Assembly: GCA_031761405.1 (NCBI GenBank)
Contig: JASEVX010000013.1
Span: forward strand, 40,624,601-40,688,600
DNA: 64,000 nucleotides
Direction: 5' to 3'
DNA from: Serripes groenlandicus
Taxonomy: Eukaryota; Mollusca; Bivalvia; Cardiida; Cardiidae
Shown: positions 22,501 to 37,500 of the stretch, one piece after another
Position numbering within the stretch: the stretch's first letter is position 1
Layout of the letters: every line of letters starts with the position of its first letter
The notes under the pieces: generated by a model
Told to the model about the DNA's origin: nothing
What the model saw: the letters and a program-made list of their open reading frames with translations, nothing else
Database searches by the model: none
Made by a program: the position numbers and the translations under genes

Positions 22501-25500
22501 CTGAAAAAGTGTATAAATTTCAATCAGACAGCATGGGTATGCAAACTGGTCTTTATCTCCAAGAAGCTTAGTGCCTAGAAACCATTCATCATTATCAAAG
22601 TAACAATAACAGACCTGTAAATAATGTTTTCAAAAGGCTACCTACTGAGCTACCGAGGAATACAGGTGAAAGAGTGTGTTCACTCTTTTAGAGTGTTTTC
22701 ACTCTTTTTTCAAAGTAAAAGTTGGATGATTTTTTTAGGTCATTTTTGAGACTTTCAAAGACCAAATGTATCACCATGTTCATTGATTCTTTATTTTTGA
22801 CTAATTTCCTATCAAAGAGGCTGATGAAAAAGGAAGAATCTCTATTTCCAAGTTATCTGCATGTTCTTTTAAAGTTTTTTAAGACCTTGAAAAAAATACA
22901 ATTTTTCAAGCACTTTTTGAGTAAGAGAGTGAAAACTGAAGATAGAGTGCTCATACATACTGTTATTGTGGTCTATTGTGGCATTATTCACTGGTGTTTG
23001 AAAACTGTCACCACCATGGCGCTTATGTTTCTAAAAATATAACATCCATAAATTAAATTATCCCTTCTTTAACCCCTTTCCCACATACAGCAAATCTGTA
23101 GCAGACAACTTTAAAAACATCAAAGTAAAAATATTGAAAATCTTTATCCAATTAAGGATAATTATTTGGTAATCAAACTTATCCAGGATATTTTGCCAAT
23201 ACACTTTCTGACCAAATTTAGTGGTGACAGGACAAAGGTTTCTGAAGTTATAGAGCGGAAAAGACCGATTTTAGGTATTTTCTGTCATTAAAGGGCGATA
23301 ACTCTAAGAGTGACTTGAGCAATATGGCTGCTGGTAGAATTTGTCCGAGATACTATGTCCAAACACATTCTGACTAAATTTGGTAATGAATGTCTTCTAA
23401 AGTTACCTATTTGAGGTAATTCCTATCATTAAAGTGCATAACTCTTGATTGACCAAAGCAATATGGCTGGTTATAGAACTTGTCTGACTTATTATGCCAA
23501 TACACATTTTGACCAAATTTGGTGGTGATTGGACAAGGATTCTAAAGTTATTGAGCAGACCAGATCAATTTTAGATAATTTCTATAATTAAAGGGCGATA
23601 GCTCTAGAGTGACTAAAGCGATATGGCTATCGGTAGTTATCGAACTTGTCCAAGATATTATGCCAATACACATTTATGGCTGACAAGACCAATTTAAGGT
23701 AATTGCTCTAATTAAAGGGTGATAACTCTTGATGGTGATGATGGGACAAAGGCTCCTTAAGTTATTTGACTGACTACATACTGGACGCCGCAACACCGCC
23801 CGATACCGACACCCACCCACCATTACGCCACAGGTAAAACTATAATACATTCGTTTTTTTCCAAATGGGCGTATAAAAATTGCTCATGATGCACAATATT
23901 TTCAAAGATCTTCTGCTGCAGATGCATCAAAGCTGCCAGTGGGAAAGTAATCAATTTTTTATGCCTCTGCAAAAAATGATGACTTGAATTTTGTTGTCAA
24001 TTGATATTTTTAATTGTCTTTATTTTCTGTCTTTACATCATTAATTTGGAGTCTTTATCAAAACCATACTTTCAATCTTCCAGACGTAACCCATCTGAAA
24101 AAATACCATGTCACTACAAAAGATTGCCCTGTAGCTAGGCAGTATAAGTTTCTAACATCATACTGAAGCAAGCAGTCAGTCTTCTGTTTAACTTTTATAC
24201 CATCTGAGGAAAAAATGTGATATCTGCAAAGATGGAGGAATAAATTTTGATAGATTTTTGAAACATTAATGGAAAAGGATAATTTTCTTGTTTCAAACAG
24301 TTTATCTTTATTAAAGAAAGCAGGGCTCTGGAAATTTTGAAATCTCAATCAGTCTTGTGAAATTTTTACTAAAATAAATGTCTTAGTTGTTTTGGAATTA
24401 CCATGATTGAAAGATTTCTGACATAATTTACGTTACAAAACGTTTCATAAATATATCTTTTTCCATGCCACTGTCGCCACCATGAAAGGTTACAAAGGTC
24501 ACGTGACCTATGCAAATTTATTGAAATTCACAAAAAATTCCCTTAAACCCAAATAGCCAATCAGATGCACGAAACCATTATGATTACATTATGCATTATC
24601 TAATCAGATTACACGATTTTCAACGTTAATTGGATTGATAACTTTGTTTACGTCACAGTAAGTGACTCTCTCGAAGGAATACAGACGATTACAAAGTGAC
24701 ATATAGCGTAGGTTTTAATGAGATTTATGAAAATATCTGGACCAAAACTTTTAAATTGAAGTCAGTCAGGCTAGTTCAAAATCAGTCCAGACCGGCAAAT
24801 TTTCGGTTTTCCGGAGGCCAGATAGAGAGTAGGTGCATCAAAATATTGTCTCAATCAGGTAAACGTTTACATAACAGGAAAGGAAGGAACACAAATGTCA
24901 CCTTCAAATAAGTCACTTAACCCTTTCCCAAATATAGACGCTTTCTGACACCTCTGCAGCAGACAACTTCTTGAAAACATTGTGACAAAACAAGCAATTT
25001 CACCTTTGACCACAATGCTTTCAACTTTATTTGACAATTAAGTCATTTTTTATGGAGATTTTTCAGGTTTTTGTTACTACAATTCAAAGTTGTCTGCTGT
25101 AGGTTTGTTGTATGTGGGTTAACCCTTTCCCTCATACAACAATTCTGCACCAAACGTATTTTGTCAAAAAATAGAAAATCTATAATTGAATGGTTAACCT
25201 ATGACAAAAAGTTGAAAACATTGTGGCAAAAGGAGAAATTGCATGTTTTGTGCAATTTCTTTTTTTGTCACTATGTTTTCAAAACGCCGTCTGCTGCAGA
25301 GGCATCAGAAAGCGTCTATATGAGGGAAAGGGTTAATGATGTGTGACGGAAAACAGACAAATATATCGAAGGACTGATGACAAAGAAGTGATCACTATGA
25401 GGCACCCTGACAAGGCAGGCAACAAACAAATAAGTACTACATCTCTACCTGATCATCATTGCTCCGATCAGTATGTCTTGTAATCTGTCCTTCTTTATCC

Positions 25501-28500
25501 CATCTGTATTGTGAACCTCGACCTTGTACATGATACACAAACATATCTCTGTATTGATTATGTGTTTTCAGGGAGAGTCCTGAAGTCATTTGCATATAGG
25601 CTGAGTCAAGAGTCCAGATGATATGTCCATCTTTTCCACTGATCACAGTAGCCTGTAAAATTAACGGATCTGTGTATAGCAATGTGGAGTCCCATTGACT
25701 TTCAAGTTTGGCATCATTTCAATGTACATTGGAGAACAACTCTAGGGGTTACTGCCTACATTTCTAGATCAAACTAGAACTATCACTAAAGGTGATTAAT
25801 ACCCCCGCCCCAACCCCTGACACATATTATATCTCACAGTATTATCTTTGACTCAGACAATTTGAATATCAGTATCAAAAAGAAATACTAAGATGATATC
25901 AAAAAGCAATATACAAATCTAATTTTAAAGAAATTTTGTCAAGAACATTTTCTAATGCATAAAATATAATCTGCATAAAGTACTATTTCCTCATGAAATA
26001 AGTTTTTATTTAGTTTTTTAGTTTCAGAAATCAAACAAACAAGAAGAAAATGAACCACATTCTTTATTCAAAGAGTAACAAGGTTTTTACTGTAAACTAC
26101 TGAATATTCGTGAGGACCTATTTTTGATAGTCACAGGGACATGAAATTTGCGTCTTGCACATCTACTACTCCTGATTAACATTTATGCCAAGTATCAAGT
26201 AAATCAGGTAGAAACTGAAGGAGGAGTACAACGGAACAGATTTTGCAGACAGACCGACCGACCGACAGGCTGATTCCAGTATACCCCCTTCAAACTACGT
26301 TTGCTATAAAACGTAATAGAAGACTCTGATGAGACTGCGCCTATGAACAGTTTTCACTGTATGCAAATGCAGCAAGTCTCTAACAGCTCTGTAAGAGGGC
26401 TATGATGACCCTGGATTGCTCATGCAGTCACTGTTATGTATTATGTTATGTTCAAATAGTTTCAATGCTACATTTGAGGATAAAATGTTATTATTTGAAG
26501 AAGAAAATGGGCAATTTAGAAACAGATAGAAAAAAAACATTGTGAGAAAAAACAAAATTCCTCTACTCAAGCAATTTTTTCTTTTTTTACAATGATTTCA
26601 AAAGCATCTGCTTATAAGGAATCAAAAGTCGTCCGTATCAGGAAAAGGATAATAACAACCATGTTATGATAATTATAAGTTAGTCTTACATTAGAACCTG
26701 TGTATTCAACCCATGCCCCTTCACACCAATGCACCATGAAGTCAAGGGTATCATCATCATCAAAATAGCCTGGAGCTGGGGAACTGTTTTAAAGGAAAGA
26801 AATACTTAAATTAACCAACTATTTAAAATTATCTAGACCAAAATTAGTCTGCTGTAGATTCCTATAATTTAATATTATTTATTTAATTTTAATCAAAGAC
26901 TTTTCCATTAACACACATGAACTTGTCCAATATCAAGGCTGTAAATATAACTTGTAGCAATCCAGCATGATAATATTAAAGATTCTAAAAATTACACAAA
27001 GAGGACCATGATGGACTTATATCGATCACCTTATTTAATAGAACTTCAATAGTTTTCAAAGTTTTTATTCTATGCATATAAGGAAAAAAAGCAACCCCCC
27101 TGGTGGCCATGTTTTTCAACCGATCAGAATAAATTTAACAACCTTGGCAGAGGGTCACCCAAGGATCATTTGTGCCAAATTATTTTTAAATCGGGCAGGT
27201 TCTTTTGGACAAGAAGATTTTTAAAGTTTTAACAATGCACATATAAGAAAAACAAGCCCCGCCCCTGGCGACCATGTTTTGCAATGAATCAGAATAATTT
27301 GAACAATCTTGGTAGAAGGTGCCCAAAGGAACATTTGTGCAAACTAATTTTTAAATTGGGCCAGCACTTTTGGAAAAGAAGATTTATAAAGTTTTGGACA
27401 TTTTGCCCCCTTTCTGATGCAGCAGCAACCAACGTTCTTAATGGAATTTAAATCTTAGAACAACTTTGAAAGAGGGCCACCAAAGGAACATTGCTGTGCA
27501 GTTTGGTTGACATTGGTCTTGTGGTTAAAGAGAAGATGATGTTTAAAGCTAAAAGTTAACGACAGACGACAAACAAGGGACGACAGCAACGGACAGAGAG
27601 TGATCAGAAGAGATCACCTTGATCCTTTGGCTCATGTGATCTAAAAATCAAGATGGCCCTATATCGCTCACCTGAGTAAGTGTTTTATGGTTCTAATTTA
27701 ATTGCTCTACAAAAATAAGAATAAATGAAGTTTTTATCGTTTTCACAAAGTCAATTATAACAATTTTGCCAATTTTAAAGGGCCATAATTCAGTCATGCA
27801 TTGACGGATCTGTTTTCAAAAGGAACCAGCTCTCCTGTATATTTAGCTACTGTATAAGTTTGGTTAATATCAGATAATAAATGAGGACTTTATCTTGTTC
27901 ACAAGGTTAATTATAGCAATTTTGCCAATTTTAAAGGGCCATAATCCCTTCTTGCATGAACGGATCTGGATGGTTTTCGAAAGGAACCGAGCTCTTCGGA
28001 TGTCTAGCTACAGAATAAGTTTGGTAAACATCGGATAATAAATGAAGACTTTATCGTGTTCACAAGAAGTTGTGGACCGACGACGAACGACAGATGAGTC
28101 AACAAGATAGCCATAGTTTCCGATCAATCGACATGGCTTGAAGAAATCTGATAGAGGGTCATCCAAGGAACATTCTACAAAATTATTTGAAAATCTGCAA
28201 ACCAGTTTTGGAGAAGAAGAATTTTTTAAACCTGTATGGATCCCAAAAATTCAAAGGAATTCTGGTGAGATCATTGAGAGGATGCTTTTTGTGAAGTTTC
28301 ATCCAATTGACCCACTGGTTACTGAGGAGAAGATGTTGACGGACATAACCCTTTTAAATTTAAATAACCCTTTCAATAATACAGACAAAGGTGTTGATGC
28401 CTCTACAAAAGACAACTTTTAAAATCATTTTTGGAAAAGGGAAACATGCTCAAATGAGCAATTTCTACTTTTCTCAGAATTACTACCGGATATGTATATT

Positions 28501-31500
28501 AATATCTGTTACCTACACTTTTTCCTGGATGTTTGTAATTTGAATGAATGTAATAAATGATTATCAGATAAAATATAACAAGATCAGTGCTCACCTGTAT
28601 GACTCCATACCAGTAAAATCAGCAGTCCACAGGGACTCCAATGACTTTCCATCATAAAGAACTACCGCCCCATCGTAAGCAGAAAGCACAAGGTCCAAAA
28701 CTCCATCTTTGTTGACATCAACCATGACAGGAGGTACCATCACTCCTTTGTTTTTTCCCCTTCAACATATATGTACAATTAATAAGCTAAGCTCATTACT
28801 CTAGCATGCAAAAAATTAATTCAAAGACAGTTTATTCTATATACAGACAACTGTTAACATATCCATGAGAGAAAAGCTGGTAAAACCTTGCGGTAGAACT
28901 TGCTCATCATGAGAAAAATGACATCAATTTTTCTGCTGTTTAGAAATCATTCATTAGTAAGCTTTCTCTTTTCCCACATAAAACTGCTTTCTACAGCAGA
29001 AGGCTTTTGAGATTATTTTTGCAAAATGATAAATTGTTTTCAATTTCGCACAATAAATATTCTTTAATTTAAAGAATTTCTATTTTCTAAATGATTTCAA
29101 AGACGTCTGCTGTATATTTGTTGAATGAAGGAAAGGGCTAAAGTTTGTGTTTTTCAATAGAATGTTCAGGTAACAGGGTAAACCTTTGCCTAATCTGAAA
29201 ATACTGAAAAGTAGTTTTTATATAGATTTCAACAATTTTTCATCAAAAGTCAGCTGTATTAGTTTAACTGCAAAACAAAACAAGAGGGCCATGATGGCCC
29301 TGGATCGCTCACCTTAATTATACAATGTACTGCAATGCAAAACACATCAAGACAATTATTCTGAATGCAACCTCCACAGTGTTAACAATACTTTCCTTCA
29401 TTTGGCCTAGTGATCTATATTTTTTACCTGATATGACCCATATTCCAACATGGACTAGATATCATCAAGACAACATTCTGACTAAGTTTCAACTTGCTCA
29501 AAGTAAAAATGCGGCCTCCGGAGTTTGAACAATATTTTCCTTTATTGACCTATTTTCTGATCCAATATGACCCATATTTGAACTTGACCTAGATATAATT
29601 CAGACAAACATTCTGACCAAATTTCAAGCTGCTGAAACAAACAATGCGGCATCCAAAGTGTTCACAAGATTTTCCTTCAATTTGATCTAGTGACCTAGTT
29701 TTTGATCCAGCATGACCCATATTCAAACTTGGCCTACATATCATCAAGAAAAACATTCTGATAAAGTTTTATCATGCTGAAATTAAAAATGCAGTATCCA
29801 GAGTGTTAACATGATTACCCTTCAATTTGGTCTAGTGACCTAGTTTTTAACCCGGCATGACCTATATCCGAACTTGGCCTAGATATCATTTATACAAACA
29901 TTCTGACCAAATTTCAAATTGCTGAAGCAAAACATGCGGCTTCTACAGAGTTAACAAGATTTTCCCTCAATTTGGCCTAGTGACATAGTTTCTGATCCAA
30001 TATGACCCATATTTGAACTTGAACTAGATATCTTTAAGACAAACATTCTGACCAAATTTCAAGCTGCTGCAGCAAAAAATGCGGCATCAAAAGTGTTAAC
30101 AAGATTTTCCTTCAATTTGACCTAGTGACCTACTTTTTGACCCAACGTGACCCATGTTCGAACTTGACCTACATATCATCAAGACAAACATTCTGATAAA
30201 GTTTCAATATGCTCAAGTTGAAAATGTGGCCTCCAGAGTGTTAACAAGATTTTCCTTCAATTCGACCTAGTGACCTAGTTTTTGACCTCATATCGCCCAG
30301 TTTCGAACTTGTCCAAGATTTTATGGAGATGAACGTTCTGATAAACTTTCATGAAGATTGGATGCAAAAAGTAGCCCGTAGAGTGTTAACAAGCTCAAAT
30401 GTTGACGATGGACGACGGACGACGCACGACGGACGGACGCCGGACAAAATGTGATCACAATAGCTCACCTTGCACTTCGTGCATAGGTGAGCTAAAAATT
30501 GGTAGTAATGAAGATTTGATTAATTACTAGTAAAAGAGCTGATCTGTCAGGCAAAGAATTAAATAACAGCTTTAATATATAAACACATTGTGATGCATCT
30601 GCAGAAGACGCATTTTGAAAACATTGTGGCAAAAGTAGAAATTGCTCATGATGTTCTATTCAACAAATATTGTTTTAGTTATAGAGATCTTACATATTAT
30701 CCCATAGATATTTTTAAAGTCATCTGCTGCAGATTTTTCGTACTATGTGTGCAAGGTTAAGTTATTGAGGTAACGTTAAAAGTACAATGCATCTTGTTTT
30801 TACTTGTAAATGTGTATAAATCCGTCTTTGTCCTTTTCAATATGACCCCAAAAAGGGTCCCCAGTGGACGTTGGACAGGAACTAGGATTGTCCACCATTA
30901 TATAATTACAGACATCCTCCACTGACATAGCTAGTAGATCACCTACAATCAATGCAATAAAAATAGTCATGTTCAACCAGCTTTCTCATAAAATATGAGC
31001 CGTTTCACAAAATAACCAACATCATTGACTTTGCATAAAATATTGATCCGGAACAGCCTTAGCATGCTGAACAGGCTAATCCCGGCAGATAATTTTCACC
31101 TCCTGTGGATTTTCTGTTTTAGTTTTAGGCATCATTACTCTATATCCGATGAGACGGAATGTGTAAGCACAGATTAGCCTGCATGGATTGTGCAGTCTGA
31201 TCTAAGTCAATGCATTATGCAGTGTCCGCAATGTTGGTTTTCTCGTGGAAACGCTCATATGTACATATGTACATTTTTCATGTTATGAGAGTTTTGGAAT
31301 AATCTGATAACTAAATGGCCAACAATACTGATTTCAGGTCAAGCAGCTCATTACAAGATAACTCGACTGATTCTGTATTGTTTGCAAAAGCCGCAATATT
31401 GTCTTTGTCGCTGAAAGAGTAATAATAATTCTCAATCGCATTAAGTTAATGCATTACACCCTTCAGTGATTACATGCATTTTGTAACATATGTAGCAGAA

Positions 31501-34500
31501 GACTTTCAAAATATTGGCATTTAAGCAAAACAAAAGCATCTTGAACAACCTAAACAGGTTCACAATGTTTTCAATATTTTACCTGATCTAGTTCAAACTT
31601 TTAATTTCTAACTTACTACAATCATCACAAGGGATAATGAGCCCAACTGGCAAAACGGTTTAATCAGATGTTAGACTGTAATTAAATATTAGTTCAGACA
31701 GATAGTCCCCGAAGTTCAAATGATTGACTCTAGAAAATAGTAAGAAAAAGGACAACTTCACTAGGAATATAACTTACATTACAATAACAAGAGTGCCAAA
31801 CTTTCACAAAATATGCCTGACAGGGAGGCATAATTCTGGAATGACTGGAGTGATTTTTTTAATAGCAACTGAGGTTTTATGCCCATAAACATTCACAGCA
31901 AGTTTGATGAAGATTGGATAAGAACTATAGAAAAAGAGTGTACAAGGTATATTTGGCTAATTTTTGATAACTCAAGGACAAAGAGCGGACAAAGGCTAAT
32001 TTGGCCAATATTTGATAATTAAAGAGCCGTAACTCAAAAGTGCATAATGTAATTTGGCTGGTTATTGAACTGGGCCAAGACTTTATACTCACAAATATGT
32101 TTAGCAAGTTTGCTGAAGATCAGACAAAATGTTTGAATAAGCTAATAGACAACGCTAATTTGTTCATTTTTTTGATAACTTAAGGGCCATAACTCAATCG
32201 TTCCTTAGGCGATTTAGCTACTTATCAAACTTGGCCGATACAATAAACCCACTATATATAATAAAATTTAAATTAATATGTTTACTTTCATCTATTTTTA
32301 ATTTGGAAGGTAATGAGAGATATAAATCAACAAACCTGGTATAGTTTCACCGCCACTGCCAAACAAAATGTAAGGGGTGCTGCCATCTGGTGGGCTGTAT
32401 AGAGCAGGTGACATATAAGATTCCTTGTTGTCCGGCATTTCTAAGAAACGAGGCCCTAGGGGTTCTCCAGTTGCCCCTGACAACATGATAGCTCTACCAG
32501 CTGTACGATTGTGATCCTAGTTTAAAAGTGAAGAAATTATTTTACCTTGTTTAACCTTTTCTGTCATATATATGCTGTCTGAGGCCTCAGCAGACGTCTT
32601 TTTGTAAACATGGGGACAAAAGAAGAAATTGCTCAAAACGAGCAATTTCTCCTTTTGTCACCATGTTTTCAACTCTATTTAATTATTGTACTTTCATTTA
32701 AAGGGAGTTTCAAATTGTGTTGGGGTATGTGAGAGAACTTTGAATCCTCTGCAGATTTTTTTCTCTCATTATTATTTTGATAGGTTAATGCTTTTTCATC
32801 CATCATTTATTGGTTTCCACTACATATTTGACCATGTCTCTATAGAATCAAGTGTTTTCATAGGACTACATCTCTTGCCTGTCAATAGGTCAGGTCAGGT
32901 CAATAGGTCAGGTCAGTAACGTCAGAATGTGACAGGGGAAGAGACGATAGATAGATGATCCCTATGTGTGACCCTGCCAAGGCAGATGACCCAAAAGTTA
33001 TGTTATACACATCACTGAACAGTTACATTTTTGCAATCTAACAATTCCTACAAGAGTTGTATGTTACCAAGAAAGATCATCAAGTAGGCTCATATTAAGA
33101 AGTATGACCTTGAATCAAATAAAATGTCAAGATTGATGGGTGATGTTTATAAAATTACATTGGCCTTACTCAAAAGGTAGCTGTAACATTAAACCTTTCC
33201 CTCATACGACAATTCTGCAGGACGACTTTGAACATCTTTTGTCAAAAAATGGAAAATCTTTATAATTAAATGGATAACCTATGACTAAAAGTGGAAAACA
33301 TTGTGTCAGAAGGAGAAATTGCTCGTTTTGAGCAATTTCTTCTTTTGTCACTATGTTTTCAAAAAGCCGTCTGCTTCAGTGGCGTCAGAAAGCATTTTTA
33401 TGAGGGAAAGGGTTAATAATACTTATCAAAACTAAAAGCAAAATCTTAACCCTTTCACACATACAAACACCTTTTGACACCTCTGCAGCAAATTACTTTT
33501 GAAAACACTGTGGCATAAGGAGAAATAGACATAATGAGCAATTTCTCCTTTCCATAAGTAAACTTTCCCTTATGTTGTTAATGTCGTCTGCTGCTGATCT
33601 GTTGTATGTGGGAAAGGTATTATTATTTTACTAATGCAACAAAATGAGCTCTCTATAAACATTATTCCATGATAGTCAAGCAGTTAGCAAATATCTCTTT
33701 TTCCAACAACATTTCTGTACGCCTTTTGGTGATGAGGGGTCGAAAAGTGTCTTGACCAGGGAAAGGGTCAAAACATAAACATCTATTATCAAAGTAAGAT
33801 AAGCAATCTAATACCTCTGCATTTTTCAAAGGATCTCCACCATTAATGATGAGAACATCTCTTACGCCATCGCCATCCCAGTCTTCTAGAGTCAGTGGTT
33901 GATAAATGTTCCACTCCGCCATAATCATCTCATCATTCTCGCATGTCCACAATACTTCACCTGCACAGGTAGAAAACAAGGTATTAGCTGTGTCCAGATT
34001 AACTTTTTCCCACATACAATAAATCTGCAGCATATGACTTTGTAAACATCTAAGACAAAAAATGGAAAATATTTATAAATGAATAATTTTTAAAAATATT
34101 GGATAGAGTTGACATTATTGTGGCAAAAGGAGAAATTGCTCATTATGAGCACTTTCCTCTTTTGACAAAATGTTTTTAAATGTTGTCTGCTGCAGACTGT
34201 TTGGCTTAATATGGGAGAGAAAATCAATTTCTCCTTTTGCCACAATGTTTAACCCTTTCCCACATACAACTCATCTGCAGCAAACGACTTTCGTATTTTG
34301 TCAATCAATTGAAAATCTATAATTGAATGGGTAACCTATGAATAAAAGTGGCAAAAGGAGAAATTGCTTGTTTTGAGCAATATCTTCTTTTGTCACTATG
34401 TCTTCAAAAAGCCGTCTGCTGCAGAGGCGTCAGAAAGCGTCTATATGAGGGAAAGGGTTAAAAAGTCGTCTGCAGCAGATTTGTCAAAATGTGTCACTAC

Positions 34501-37500
34501 CTGTATATGGGAACGTGTTTTAACCTTTTCCCAGATACAGCAAATCTGCAGCGGACGACTTTGAGAAGATATTTGCAAAAATTGGAAAAATCTTTATGAA
34601 TAATAGTATAATAATTTAATAAAAGTTTTGAGCAATTTCTTCTTCTGTCACAGTGTTTTTAAAAGTAGTCTGCTGCAGAGACATCAGAAAGCGTCTATAT
34701 GTGGGAAAGGGTTAGAAAACCTTTAGTGACCACCAAACATTATGGTGTTGGTACTCAAAAGAATTGGCTCGATTGGATGATTATTATGGGTTCCCACAGC
34801 ATGGGATATAATTGTTCATTGAGTGATAACAGAGATATAGTGGGTCAAAGTCCAGTTTAACCCTTTCCCTCATATAGACGCTTTCTGTCGCCTCTGCAGC
34901 AGACAGCTTTTTTAAAACATGTTGACAAAAGGAGAAATTGCTCAAAACAAGCAATTTCTCCTTTAGTCACCATGTTTTCAACTCTATTCAATTATTTTAC
35001 TTTCATTTTAACGGAGTTACCAATGTTTTTGTGTTGTTTTCTAATTTTGTTCGTGTTTGTTTTCAAATTCATCTGCTGCAGATTTGTTGTATGTGGGAAA
35101 GGGGGTTTAAACCGCCTTATCTTTGCCTTTGTAATTACTATTTATCACATAACTTGCACTCCAGGAGTGACATAAAGCAGTGACATAAATATCGTATGTA
35201 ACTAGTTACATAAATAGCCGACTCACAGCACGTATGTGACGTCACTCCTGAGTGTGACGTCACTTTCAATGACAGCATATTGTTTACAATTGTTCTGAAT
35301 TACGGCATTTATTAAAAATATTGTTTAAAGAGAATAAATCTCGATAAATGAACCGTTAAAAGAGCATTGTTGCTAATTTAGTATAAAATCAAAAGGTTAT
35401 TGATAGGGACTACATTTTACAGTGGACGTATGCATTTGAACTTCGGGGTGAACTTGGTCACTGTTTATATGAGGATGAACAAAGTTCGATTTAAAGATTG
35501 AAAACAATCTTTTTATGGTGTTATGTGATAAATAGAATCTTACATTCGTGCTTATTTGATATTGTTTTTATGAAACTCGTCGACTGAAACGAATATGACG
35601 CTCGGCAGAGCCTCGTGTCATATTATTTCAGTCGACTCGTTTCATAAAAACAATATCAAATAAGCACTCATGTAAGATCCTATATATAAAGGCAACTTGT
35701 TTCATTATGTCATTACTATGTTTACAATTATCCTGCATGAAGCAATTGATTCACATCCCAATTTAGACTAGTTGTACATCATCGTCAGCTGTAGATGCAT
35801 CAAAATATGTCTGCATGTGGGATAGGGTACAGAGTGGAGGTTATGTCATGGACACTCTTAACCCTTTACCTCATACGACAATTCTGCAGCAAATGAATTT
35901 GAACCTATTTTGTCAAAATATAGAAAATCTCTATAATTGAATGGATAACCTATGACTAAAAGTGGAAAACATTGTGGCATAAGGAGAAATTGCTCATTTT
36001 GAGCAACTTCTTCTTTTATCACTATGTTTTTAAAAAGCTGTCTGCTACAGAGGCATCAAATAGCCTCTATATAGGGAAAGGGTTAGGATTAATACTAAAG
36101 AAACAGCCATTTTTTCTTCCGGAAACCTTACCTTTCCTTGGATCGAAGGCAAGGACTGTGGCTTGTCTTCCAGCACTGATACAATCCAGCTGGTCATCCC
36201 CATTCAAGTCCACGTTACACACAGTTAGAAATACTTCAGATCTCGTATTAAACCTCCATAACTCATGACCATCAAGCCCCCTTAGAGCCACTATGGAACC
36301 CACGCAGGGGTACGTTAAATCTGAAATAAAAATAGACCATCACATATAAACAAATTTTCAGGTATTGGCCCCCAGGAAAGATCAAGATGACCTTCTGCAA
36401 TTTCGCAGTCTGATGAAGACCTTCCCAAATTGCGATATGGTTGTTATCCCTTTTCCACATACAATAAATCAGTATAATAATCGTATGGTTATTTCCCACA
36501 TACAGACACAATTTGACGCCTAAGAAGCAGACAACTTACGAAATCATTGTGACATAAATGAGCAATTTCTCAATTTGACCCAATGATTTCAACAATATTC
36601 AATTTATTAATAGATTTTTTTTATATTTTCGAGTTGTTTGCTCCAGTTTTGCAGTATGTGGCAAAAGATTAATTAAAGATCTATGAAGGTCAGTTCTTTC
36701 TTGACTTGTCTCAAATAATATAATTATATTTACCAGTACTTGATATGAGCCTGTGTGTGCGAAAAGTTACGAGTTTGGCTATTGAGAAAAATGTAGATCC
36801 AGATCATGGTCTTCACTGCCTCAATGGTGCTTTTGGGGTTGAAGTGAGGTTTGTGGTGGCTGCCACATGACTTTTGATCTTCCAACTTTTATTGACAGGA
36901 TTAGTTGCAGTTAGCACAGTATAAGGGGTCTACACAGGGTTTTACGCCAGCGAATGCAACTAATCCGCCACATATTCATCCAGATAATTTGTAAACTAGG
37001 AAAATTAAATATAAATATTTATTATTGGTTTTGTGTGTCATTTTAGCCTTTTTGCAATAAATGGTCACCACAAGAACATTTCTAGAAAATTATTTGAAAA
37101 TCAGCCTGACACTTTAATTCTTGTGGCCATTTTTTTTTTACCAATCAACATAGCTTGAAAGATTCTGAAAGAGGATAATCCAAAGAACATTTCAACAAAA
37201 TTATTTGAAAAGTTTTTTCTGTTTGGTTGCGATGTAAACCAGAATTCTGCATGGATCCCAAAATTTGAAGGAATTCTTGTGAGGTTATTGAGAAGATGCT
37301 TTCTGTGAAGTTTCATCCCAATTGACCCACTGGTTACTGAGGAGAAGATGTTGACAGACGACGGATGACGCACAAAGTACAACGCGCTATGCATGCCGGA
37401 CAAAAGGCGATCACAATAACTCACCTTGAGCACTTTGTGCTAAGGTGAGCTAAAAATATTAAATAGAGTTGAAATCATTATGTCTTTAAAAGTTATAAAT

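Noticed and set aside
22490..22620. Missing FAM234-like exon (minus strand)
   Set aside because: Open and flanked by acceptor- and donor-like bases, but its length keeps phase 0 instead of the needed shift by one, and the peptide shows no FAM234 features.
24058..24348. 97-codon minus-strand frame as a FAM234-like exon
   Set aside because: Excellent acceptor, but every phase-compatible frame after it stops early and no donor gives the right phase.
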